Assembly (NCBI RefSeq): GCF_037975245.1
Contig: NC_092582.1
Coordinates: 6,366,001 to 6,430,000 of the forward strand
From: Apostichopus japonicus
Lineage: Eukaryota; Echinodermata; Holothuroidea; Aspidochirotida; Stichopodidae
Direction of reading: 5' to 3'
Length of the DNA stretch: 64,000 bases
The position numbers were made by a program, and so were the translations under genes. The notes below the pieces were generated by a model. The model had not been told where the DNA came from. It made no database searches and saw only the letters and a list, made by a program, of their open reading frames with translations. This document shows, piece after piece, positions 39,901 to 52,200 of the stretch; positions within the stretch are counted from its first letter, which is position 1; the number at the start of each line of letters is the position of its first letter.

Positions 39901-42900
39901 AGTGGTCGAAGTCTCATATGGTCAGAATAATTCCACAGACCAATGTTAGACCTACTGATAACAAAAACTATTTCTAAAGTCTTTTGATATAATCTAGTAT
40001 GATACTGTGTGATGCTGTATACTCAATATGTACTTATGTTCTTTCCAACTTTCCTTTTGTCAGGGTGAAGAAGGACCACAGGGCTCCAAAGGCAATATTG
40101 GTGTTGATGGGACTCAAGTGAGATTTTAAAAAATGGCTTCTTAAATTTTTATTCTTAATATCTTTGGGTCTGAGGGTTGAACATAGTTTTTGGCATGGTA
40201 ATGGTAATAATAAAGTAATACTTCACCATTCTTAAGCATGACCTTTCGGTTTCTGGGTACTTTCACTTGTTTTGAACATATTTAGAATTATAACTGTGGT
40301 ACAAAAAAAACCCAATGTTTTATTTTTGAATACTTTGAAAAAAGCTTCTTTTTGTATTGCTACACTACAAAAATTTGTAGTACCCTTGAAATTACTTCAA
40401 GCCGTTGTTGATATTGCAGGCTATTTGCCACTTAAAATCTACAATTGTAACCCATTCTCTATAGTAATATGAGGGTTAGTGCTTTTAATTATTCTATAAT
40501 GATTTGTGAACATATAAAATAAGTTATGAATTTTTTTTAAACAAAACTGTATACACGTTTTTTTTGGGGGGGGAGCAGGAAGGGGGGGCAAGAAGAAGTG
40601 TCAACTAGAGAGAAGTGACATTGAGTGATTGGCTGTTCTTAGATATCATGTGTAGATTTTCTATTTTCATAGGGAGATGAAGGCCATAAAGGACCCCCTG
40701 GGCCTGCTGGACCCATTGGACCTCGGGTAAGTCCATGAGAATACCTGTGAGATGAACAACGGTGTCAGAATAAGATGATAAGTTCAAGATATTTGCATTC
40801 AAGATATGCTGAAAGTATCAATTTTTCATTGACGTTGGAGCAATGAGTAATTTATGATATGTTTAGGGCTTTGCTGAACATTGGTTATAAACAAACACTA
40901 TTGCCTAACATGAGAATATGTAGCCGTAATACCTCATCATGTCTTTGTCATGAAGGGGTGTAATGGTATGGGACATTAGAGCAAATGTCATGGATTGATT
41001 GATTGATTGATACAGGAATGGTGGAGTTGTTATCCATGCATGAAACCATCAGTGTTGTTATCAGGCCAGGGGGAGTAGGGGCAGACAGGGGTTGGTGAGG
41101 ATATATGAAACCCCCAATTTTTTTTTTAAACTTAGCATATTCTGCAAGATACTATCAACCTTTTTGAGGAAAGTTGCAACTAAATTAGTTACGAGGTTGT
41201 CTTAATATACATATACCAGTCTTGAAGTGCGTCTGCTTCTGGTATTCTACCATTTCTTGCCTTTAATCTTACCCGGCCTAACAAATTTGTACTCATTTTC
41301 AGTGGGATTTTGAAAGTCTTGCATATGTTCAAGATTAAGTACTCATACTAATGTTCTTAGAGCCTTGTACTCATATGCAAACCAAGTTGAATTCTACTTG
41401 TACTCATACTCATACTGTTGTACTCATACTCATACTGTTGTACTCATACTCATACTGTTGTACTCATACTGTTGTACTCATACTGTTGTACTCATACTCA
41501 TGCCGTTGTACTCGTACTCATGTTGTTGTACTCATGCTGTAGTACTCATACTCCTACTGTTGTACTCATACTCATCATATTGTACTCATACTGATACTGT
41601 TCTACTCATACTGATACTGTTGTACTCATACTCATACTGTTGTACACATACTCATGCTGTCATACTCATGCTGTTGTATTCATACTGATATTGTTGTTTT
41701 CAAACTTATATTATTGTTCTCATACCCATGCTGTTCTACTCGTACACTGTGTAACACTAATCGTGTTCTACTCGTACACTGTGTAACACTAATCGTTGCA
41801 TATCACATACATAAGTTCTAGTATGAAGATGGTGAGATCATTGTTGAGCAAACCCAACAAAACCTAATTTCATAGCATTAATAAAATATTCCTGATATAC
41901 ATTATTTTTGTATATATAACATAATCAATTATATTTATATATATAATATAATTCCATGAAAGCCAATATTCCCATTCTTCTTTCAAGAAACAAAAAAGTG
42001 TTTATAATTTTAAGTCAGATTTGATTTCTATGATTTCATAACTTATTATTAATTATTTAAAATTGCACCATTTCGTACGGTGAAGGGTATTAACACCATG
42101 GGCGATTTACTTTTCTGCGATGGAAATTGTTTACGCCAGCCACTCACCCAGATAACCCCATCCCACATATAACAGCCTGGAATAAATTCCAATTGTTGAG
42201 ATCTAACCAAAATGTGGTATCATTGATTATGACTTTTCCGACACATGAGAATCAAAACATCGGAAAAGGTCACAAAAGTTATCAAGGTGTTTATTAATTT
42301 ACCAGTGTCGTATAGGCTTAACATTCTCATTCTAAACATTATAAGTCTAGAGATAAATCTCTCTCATAAACAATGATTACCTCGACTCACTGCTTCTGAT
42401 CATTCATTTTTTATTATTTTTTAAATGTCTAATTGTGACCCGAACTGCATCCGTCTTTCTTGTTAATATCACGTTCTTAGTTTACAGCGATAAAGGAAGT
42501 GATAAATGTAATCATTTCTGAACCGTTACCACCCCATTTCATGACACTAGGGCGTGCATGAGGTCCTGGTTGTCATCTACAAGGGTGGGGGTGGGGGGGG
42601 GGCTTTGTGTATCATGTAAATAGTTTTTACAACATCAAAGGTTGTATCATGTGGGAAATTTACCCTCACCTGTCATGCTTTTTTTTTGCCTTCTCCTTTT
42701 CTTGCATGATATCACTTCCTTTCTCAATCCATTTTTGTTTTGGTTCTAGGGATCTGAAGGACATCAGGGAGACAAGGGTATACCAGGGGTGGATGGAAGA
42801 AATGTAAGTTTTTTACTAGGTAGAAATATTTTTCTTCTACTTTTGAGTTCATTAAAAAATATATTAAAAATATATTATATTATAAAACATTCAGATATAA

Positions 42901-43191
42901 ACAAATCTGAATGTAGTATGCATTTTTATTAAGATATAAATATAAAATAAAACTGTTAGCAAACTGCTTATCCACTAGAGAGCCTGTGTAAGAGAATGTC
43001 TAAAAGTAAGTTGGCCTGACGTTTCGATCCTAGCAGGATCTTCTTCAGAGGCTAAATGACAAGTAACAGTAACAGAAGGGACAAAAACACGATATAAATA
43101 GATGTAAATATGGCGGAGAGATAAATGCAACGATGTCAAGTTTCTTGTCTTGTAAAGACTTTGAAGGTTAAAGTTTGGCACTATTTAAAGA

Positions 43192-43222
<31 letters not shown>

Positions 43223-46200
43223 TTTCGGATGGGGGGTACAAAATATATTTGGTGGTTGCAGTACGATTTGGAACCCGATCTTTGTGCCAGAGCAGCACGT
43301 AACGATGTTCCTTTGCTGCTTGTGAAAATAATTCAAATATATCGTTATATAGGAAAATAATGGGTCAGAAAGTTCTACATGTTGTCCATCTGTTATCTTG
43401 AAATATCCTTATCACAAATAGGACCTACGAGAAAACTTAACTTAAAAACACCATACATATCTCATGTCTTCCCTTACTGTGATCTAAGGTTCCGGGCCTG
43501 CATTAGTAGACTTTTTGAAAGCCCACCAGTGGGCCGCATGGGATTTGATCGCATTCCACAATCTGCCCGACTAAAGACCTGGACCACCATCTCTCTTCAT
43601 TCAAAGCATATTATTAACAACGAGAGAAATAGTCTCAATTTTAAATGCCTTGATAACTCCCCATTATAAATAGATCAATAGTAATTTTCTCTTCTTCTTT
43701 TGAAAAAAAAAGTTGTTATGAGAGATTAATGGTCTTATGTTTCATTTCATGCCATGTTTAGGGTCAGCATGGAAACAGAGGGTCAAGAGGAGACAAAGGA
43801 ACAAAAGGATTGATGGTAAGTGGTCATCCTGTGAAAAGATGTTGTTACCATGGCAACTGAATTATTTTCTCACTTATGATCATGAATCTTGTCTATCAAG
43901 TTGGCTACAAAATATCCATCGGGTCAGCTCTTCATAAGCAACGTAATTAATAACTTATAGGGAAGATAAAGACTTGAATGATGAATGATAAAACATTTTT
44001 TTAAAGCCGTACAAATTGTCAATGTAAATCATTGTTAATTATTACTTATATGCAGTAAAAAGAATGACATTTTGTTGGCATTATTAGAATTTATGAAGCA
44101 ATCCTTTTTGATGACATCATGATTTAGTCATTACAGGATATATTCATAATGTTTAGAAACACCTCCTAGTTTCAATTGTTTTTTTTTTCTTTTGACCATG
44201 GCAAACCAAAAAAATTTCTGCTCAGTCATCTTTGGTATCATGAAGAAACCGTTTCTTTTCTTTGTCGCCATAAATTCAAAGTAAGACCTTTACTGGCAAA
44301 TATTTGCTGACTTACAGTAGATGAACATGTAGGGAGGAGTGGGGTGTTATGATGAAGGATTTTAGGGTGGAATGTCACAGCACGATCTGTTCACTTCTTT
44401 CTTTTTTTAATTTCCAACCTTGCAGGGTGATCAAGGGAAACCAGGCAAAAGAGGTTCTTCAGGCGATCAGGTAATTTATATCAATCTTTTTTTTCCGTTA
44501 GCTTTTCCAAGAAAAATTTGAGGTGGGGCTTTTTTAGAAATGACATATAGTTAAATATGTCTGCATTGCCATGTTAAATATGATTCATGGTGATCTAGTG
44601 GTGATAGAAGTGTTTAATATTGTGGAGTAATGTTTTACACAATAGCACAGTAGTTATGACATAATTCTGCTCAATGAATGGGACAAGTATTGGTATATTA
44701 CAAAGTAGATGTTGATGTTTTTTATTCAGTGTATCAATTAATTGATATCATTGCTATGGTCTGGTGATGGTGACTTTAGAAGCAATGCAAACTACCATCT
44801 GTCTGGCAGGTTGTGGGTTCAGCTCCTGGCCAGCCAAAGTAACGTGGGTTTTCATCCAGGAGATATGCACTTTTTTTCCCATCTGAATAGGTGTTCTTGA
44901 TATTCTCGAGCAACCATTGCTATCTTCAATCTTTTCTTCTACTTCTTGTTTCGTTGTCTGTTTGTCAATAGGCACACTTTCTTTATATTTAGCAATTGAC
45001 CTTTTCTCTGTTACACATCAGTTTGGGTTTTTCATGGCATTGAAGCTATAGCTATGGCACTGCATCTGTCTGCCTGTCTGTCTGTCTGTAGTATATTTGT
45101 CAGTCTTTGTGTTTGTCTGTCCGTTTGTTTATGTATGTATCTGTTTGTCTGTCTGCCTGTCAAAAGTGTTGAAAGGTCATCATTCACAGGGTTTTTAGTG
45201 GAGTGATAGGGTTGCAAGGTGACAAATCTATTGTGCATCTATGGAGGGGGTGTTGTAGCAAATCTAAATTTAAGTAGTTGAAATATTAGTATAGGGTCCA
45301 GAGCGGTGGTGGGGCTGTGGAATCTTTTAGGGTGCTATGACTTGTTGGAAGTTCAACTGTGACATTTTTTGTGATATTAATCGGTTCATTTCCATGGACA
45401 AAGTAATTCTGTCCAATGAGGCCAAAGATCCCATCTTTGGTCTAAAGAAGGTCACAGTGCATTTTGAAACGGTGATACTCTTTCGTTGGGGCGTCGGCCA
45501 AGTTGATGCATAGTTGGCGATATATACTAATTAGTAGTGAAGAGGGGAAACGACTGCACAGGAAGCAGAGGTCACAGGTCAATTATCTTCATTACAAGCA
45601 AGTGCAAATACAGAATGAGGCAAAAGTTTTATTTCAACCAGGGATATGTTAGGATTGGACCAGACGTGGTTCATGTGGTTTCTATTTTAGGTCCGTAACT
45701 TTAGAGATTAAGCTGAAGACAAGAAAATGGCAATATAACTACTTGCTTGCAATCACCTTACGCTATTTGAACTGCCATAAATGTCGAAGTATAATTTTCC
45801 TTTCATATTCTTAGTTATCTTCGTGGATTTCTGAAGAGTGTCAAATAATGTAAGATGGCAAAGAGAATGGAGAAGATAAAGGACAACTGTAGAAGCATTT
45901 AATTTTTGTGTTTTATTCCTTGCTTTTTGTCTACAGGGTAAAACTGGCAAACGTGGGAAAAGGGGTGCAAAGGGTATTACTGGTGCAAAGGTAAGTTCAT
46001 GGAATGCAGCTGATGAGTGTGAAAAACCCCAAATTTTTATTTTCTTGTTTTATTATGACAGGTAATGATGTTTGATTTTGGGGGTTGTTCAGGAATTTTC
46101 AGGGTGAAAGGCCAGTTGAATGTCATTGTATGGTACTGCTTAAAACTTTGCCAAAAATAATTTTCTTAAAAGGGAATTGATGCACTGTCACCAATGTTGC

Positions 46201-49200
46201 TCAGTATTATGATAATAATTTTGGAGGGGGGGGGGGTGATGGGGGGCGTGGGTATGGAATTTGAGGCCACTATAAATTTGCTAAAGTAACAATTTTTTGA
46301 AAGAAGTAAGTTCAATTTTTTAAAGAATCATTCAAATATAAAATCAACTAATATCCCATAGAATATTTCAGCTTTGCTTTATATACTTTGACCAGGGACA
46401 AATAATTAGGCACACAATGATGCATGTAATATATTTTGCCTTTCAATGAATTCTATCTATGAATTATCTTCTTCAGGGGGACCAAGGGGAACAAGGTGTG
46501 CCAGGACCTCAGGGTGAAGGGGTAAGATCGGAAGCTCAGTAATTGTTGTTCCTAACTCATATCAGTTGATAGGTAACAGATTCCTTTCACTGGTGGTGGT
46601 ATTCTGTTTATATTAAAAATGTTGAATTCACAATATGCAGCAACTTGTTGATAGAGAAACAAACTGACAACAGACAAACTGACAGATAGACATTAAAAGA
46701 AAGAAAGAAGTAGGCAGAGATTGACGGGTTCAGACAAAGAGATATATAGAGACAAAGACAGAGAGATGGGTAAGTAAACAGAGAGACAGACAGAGAGACA
46801 GACAGACAGACAGACAGGTAGATAAACATATATGTGAACTACTACAGCACATGTCGTCAATTCGATTATTTTTTCATTGTAGATGCTACTATTAACTTTT
46901 CTTTTTCTATTCTTAAGTTTTTCTCTCTTTTTTCTTTTTGGGGAGTCTCCTACATTGTTAAGCCTTGCAGGCTTTATAGGAGACTTCCCGTCACACTGTA
47001 AATTGTGATGAAACAAATAAATATACAAAATATACATGTGTTAACCAGAAGGAGACTTAACACAGCATTATCATGGTATACCCTGTCTGAAACATTCACA
47101 TGTTAAATTTAATCATCATTTTTTTTTTCTTCTTTTCATTTACAATATTAAATTGTCATGAATAAGGTATTCTTTTTTCATTTCTATTCATTTAAAAGGT
47201 GGAAATTAAACATTATGAAAACAAACTCTGTTTTCTATATTTATATTTACTTTTATTATTACTATAATTGTTACTTTGAAAACATATAAGTTGATGTTTC
47301 TTCTTATTCTTCTGTTTTTAATCTGAAGGGAATTTCTGGTCCACCTGGAGTGAGAGGACCCCCTGGGCAACAAGGATATCAGGTACTTCTTATGAACAGA
47401 ATTTATGAATGGTTGACTGTCAGATTTTGTTGTTTCTCACAGTACTTTCATCATAAGTACTGCCAAAAACCCTTTGTAACTTTCTGAAAAAAAGGTTGTA
47501 GAAAAAATATAAAGTAGGAAGCAAATTAGGAGACAATTTTTATAATAAAAAACTACTGCTGTACCTTTAAGAGACAATTAAAATCACAATTTTCTTCCGT
47601 CTAAGAAAACCTTTAAATTATATATATATTCTTCAGAGACACATGTGTAAAGATACAATATACAAAGAGTTGAGGTTTTAAGTTTCTCGTACAAAGTTTT
47701 TCTCTATTAATTTGAAGCTTTAACTTGGGGATAGTACCAATCTAATTATTAGTTTTCACCCGATTTTATCTTTTCCCCCTAAAATCGTGATTCGACCTTC
47801 AAATGTTGTTTACTTGGATAGTCCTGTACTTTCAGCTCCCTGTTTTCGATAATCCATATTTACATGTTTATTTCGCTTCTTTTGTCATTCAGGGAGATTT
47901 TGGTGTTGATGGTCCCTTAGGTGAAAGGGGAGTGAAGGGTGAACAGGTGAGATTCTTTGTAATTGATTTTTTTCTTTCTAATTTATCGGAATGTCAATGC
48001 ACGAAACAAACATCAAATTTATTGTGCAGTGTTCATTGTCAAATGAAGTTAATGTACTTAAATCTAGCAACAAAACAAGCTTTCAAAAAAAAAAAAAAAA
48101 AAAAACCCAGCTGAAACACTGGGCTTCTTCTATAACATGATGGATGATTTTATTGACATTAGAGTCCAGTCTTCCCCAGTGGGTAGGAAGCTCCCTAAAA
48201 GTGGGGGGAGGGCACAACATCGGAGGGTCACTTTCTCATTCCACAACCACCACTCATTATGCTATAAACCGATACACACCGGCCATATCACTTAAATATA
48301 GATGATGTGTTAGTATGCTATCAATACTATCATGATGCGCTGCAACATTGATATTTTATTTATTGAGATTGTTTATAGTTAACCGTGCTACAGAAAGATG
48401 GGATGCCATTTTAAAAATAGCTTGTACAGACTAAAAATAAATAATTAAAATGAAATATTAAAATTAACAAAGGCTTAAGAATTCCAAAAGACAGTTCTTC
48501 ATCAAAGGGGCATATTTTATTTGCCAGTAGGGCACATTTGCTATTTTGGAAAAAAAGTGGGGGGCACATGCCCCAGTGCCCCCCCGGCTCCTACCACCCT
48601 GGTCTTCCCTTACAAACATGTAAGCTGAAACAAACTTCAGGGAATAAATTACTGTTCATAATTTGTGTAGCAGTCGTGAAGGCTCTAAATTGTGTCTGTA
48701 ATAAAATACTTTGGTTGCCGTGTAAAGAAACTGCTATAAACATCTTTGTACCTGTAAAGAAATTTGCTCATTTTGAGTAGCATTTTACGATGCGTAATAC
48801 CAGATAAATTAGTCCCTGGACCATTTGTGTGAAAATCCAACAATTCTTGAGGAATCCATCCCGTATGTGAGTTGGAAAGTTGTGTAGTTCAACTACGTAA
48901 ATTAAACTAAAAAATTCCATCTTAGAACGACTGCTTTGGTAGAAAACATGGAGGAGTAAAAGATCAGTTTTCATCAGCACGTATTTTCAGAGATTTAGAA
49001 TTTTAATGGTTTTACTTCTGTTTTTGTCTCTCTAATGATTTTAGGGCCATCCAGGACACCCAGGTTCACCTGGACCACCCGGGCCTCGTGGTGGTACGGT
49101 ATGCAATTACTTTCGATAAACTTCACTCATTTTTGTAAAAAAGGAAGAAATTTAAAAAATGCAAATATAAAATATGAAAGTATACTTTCACAAATTTTAA

Positions 49201-52200
49201 TAGTAATTTTTTTATATCAATCAATCGGTGAAGACTTTTGAACAAATTTTGCTATGTCAACGGAGCAAAAAAAAAAAAAAAACTCTTTCGGTGTTTACAA
49301 TGAAATTATGTTAATTTTGTCTTATGTTGTTCTTAAATTGAGTTTGTCCTCTACCAATCCTTTAATAATCTTCATATAACAAATTTTATTCTCATGATAT
49401 ATCATATTATTTTAATAAATTAATTTTTAAGCTAACTTTTGATCATTGTATTCCAAAATATATAGTGGGGAGGCGGGGGGGGGGGTCGGTCGGGGTGGCA
49501 TGGGGTAGTAGCAGTGGGGGATGGTCATATGGGATGCTCTCTGTGCTCTGTTAAGGAGAGTTTGCTATTTGAAGTCAGTAACTTTTGCCTTATTCAATTT
49601 TTACTGCACTTTTTTGACTGCACTGTTTCATTTCATGCATTGCCTGCTTGATGTGGTGTTTACAGGGGGCATGCACACAGGCTGTTTTTGTCATTTTCTC
49701 CACATGTATTATATTATTGTTATCTCGTTTAGTAATGTATGTGAACTCCCATGTTCTGTATTTGGGTACCTTTCCTCCATTTCAACTTTACTCACTGCAG
49801 GGTAATACTGGCCCCCCTGGATCCCCAGGAGAACTTGGAGAGGATGGACCACCTGTGAGTATTTTCCCATATTTCCCCTCCTCCCCCTCGCTCCTCCCCC
49901 TCCCCTCGGCAGATTATAATCACACTATTACTTATATGAGCATGTTTGGATCAATTGAATCACTGAAGAATATTTTGGTAAAAATCAAATCAATATTTCA
50001 TGTTTTTTTCCCCCCCTAATGTTCCAATTCCCCATGCCCAACGCCCTTGCCCATCTTGTCAGAACAAAGCAACAACCTTCAACACCCACCCCATTCTCCT
50101 GCTCCCCATCCTCCCCCACTTCTCCTGTTCCCCATCCTCAAACCCCCTCTCCCCACTTCTCCCGTTCCCCATCCTCAAAGCCCCCTCTGCCCACCTCTCC
50201 CGTTCCCCATCCTCAAAGCCCACTTCTCCCTTTCCCCATCCTCAAAGCCCCCCACTTCTCCCGTTTTCCATCCTCAAAGCCCCCTCCCCCACTTCTCCCA
50301 TTCCCCATCCTCAAAGCCCCTCCCCACTTCTCCCATTCCCCATCCTCAAAGCCCCTCCCCACTTCTCCCGTTCCCCATCCTCAAAGCCCCATCTTCAAAG
50401 CCCCCTCCCCCACTTCTCCCGTTCCCCAATCCTCAAAGCCCCCCTCTTCTCCCATTCCCCATCCTCAAAGCCCCTCCCCACTTCTCCCGTTCCCCATCCT
50501 CAAAGCCCCATCTTCAAAGCCCCCTCCCCCACTTCTCCCGTTCCCCAATCCTCAAAGCCCCCCTCTTCTCCCATTCCCCATCCTCAAAGGCACCTGCTAA
50601 CACTATATTTAAATTCTTTGCTACACGGATGGTAAAGGCTGAAACCAAGGCTGTCTTTTAAGCTTATTTCAGACCAAAGTTCAATCACATTTTGAACACT
50701 CACATTTCCAAATATGTGCATAAAAGCCAATATTGTTTTGTTTTGACTAATAAAGCTCAAATCTGTTTTTTACAGGGTCAACAAGGCCCTCAAGGAAGTC
50801 ATGGGCCAAGAGGATTATGGGGACCGCAGGTGAGATTTATTCTCTTTGGCATTGAAACTGTTATCAAAAAGACGAGGGGAATTAAAACAATACTGACAGA
50901 GAAAGATAATTATTTGTTAATAACTCAATAGTTCACTCTGCCAATCTTTTAAATACTCTGGCTGAGAGGTAAATTCAATAACATTCCATGAAATTCTGCT
51001 GCACTTTCCGTGGAATTCACTCCTTTATCATTCCTGTTACCATGTGCTCAGGTCCGTTACTTTATGAAAGGTGCAAAAACACTTTCTCTTCATTTCACAT
51101 AATCACAGCCAGCTGGTAATCATAACACAAAAACATGTCACAAAAAATCTTGTTGCTGGCATGGAAAGAAGAGTAGGTCACTATGCGTACTATATTAAAG
51201 TTTTGCAATTAATTTTTTAACAGATTTATCTTTATTGGTAATTAAATGAAGTTTTTCCCAAGACCATCAGTGTTTGATTTATCGAAACATTTTCTCAAAT
51301 TTCCTTTCTCTTGTAGTTGAAATAACTTATTAAAAAAAAAATTATGGATTAAAAGGATAAGAAATAAGCTGTTCCATGATCAAATGAGAATTTTCATCTT
51401 CAATTGGGCTAGTATCAATCTAATTATTAATTTTCACCCTATTTTATCTTTTCCCCCTATAAAATCGTGATTCGACCTTCAAAATCTTTGTTAGTTGAAA
51501 TGTAAAGGATAAGAAATAAGCTGTTCCATGAACACATGAGAATTTTAATCTTCAAAGTGAAAAGATGTGAGAATATAACCAGGAAGGAATCCTCTACTAC
51601 CAGTCATAGGATATTTGATGCAAGAGACTGACAAAGTGGAGCAAACAGAAGCTGATAGAAATAAAAATTTAGGGACGCTTTTCTTGCTCGGAAACTTGCG
51701 AGTAGAAAGACGGCAAAAATGTAGCACTTTTTTAGAGTACAAGTTCAGTGTTCTCCTATTTTCTTCCTTTTTTGTGTCAGGGTCCACCAGGTCCTCATGG
51801 CATCGCTGGAGAGGAAGGATCATCGGTAAGGAGACCAACATATTTTTGAAGGATGACTTCTGTATTATTATTATTATTATGAACCAGCATTTAGAACGCT
51901 ATTCACACCCCAAAGAGTGTACCATAGCGTGTACAACTTAGCCCTGGTCATTGGTAACTTGTCACACCTACACACCAAAGTGTGCACAATTCAAACAATA
52001 TCTCCTGGGGCACCACAGTGCACCACAGCCACGTGTCCCCTGGGGGACTTCCCATAGGGTGCAGCCACATACCGGCGCACGAAACTATATTTACAAGTTA
52101 CCTCGCAGGTCCCCATTTATACACCTGGGTGAAGAGAGGCAATGGAGATAAAGTGCCTTGCCCAAGGACACAATGCAATGATCTGGCCAGGGCTCGAACC

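Larger units (their letters stand above)
40118..42749. other. Introns around helix exon 18
   Basis: The 2-kb intron 40727-42749 holds the TACTCATAC minisatellite; the rest is AT-rich with G runs near 40565 and 42590. No further coding exon. Confidence 0.65.
43816..45936. other. Introns around helix exon 21
   Basis: Contain the tRNA-like SINE at 44755 and a CTGT-rich simple stretch (45065-45160). No further exon seen. Confidence 0.6.
45991..49044. other. Introns around helix exons 23-25
   Basis: No further exons. They hold GACAGACA simple repeats (46740-46820), a stem-loop at 46941-46989 and a sequence block shared with another intron (47730-47803). The A run near 48087-48105 is simple sequence. 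Confidence 0.6.

Noticed and set aside
41351-41688. Tyr/Ser/His-rich open frames
   Set aside because: Translation of the TACTCATAC minisatellite.
44754-44975. Minus-strand frame with AGQELNPQPARQMV
   Set aside because: Antisense of a tRNA-derived SINE.
50000-50661. Three Pro/Ser-rich open frames of about 200 codons
   Set aside because: All three frames are open because of the C-rich 36-bp repeat; no splice or start context.
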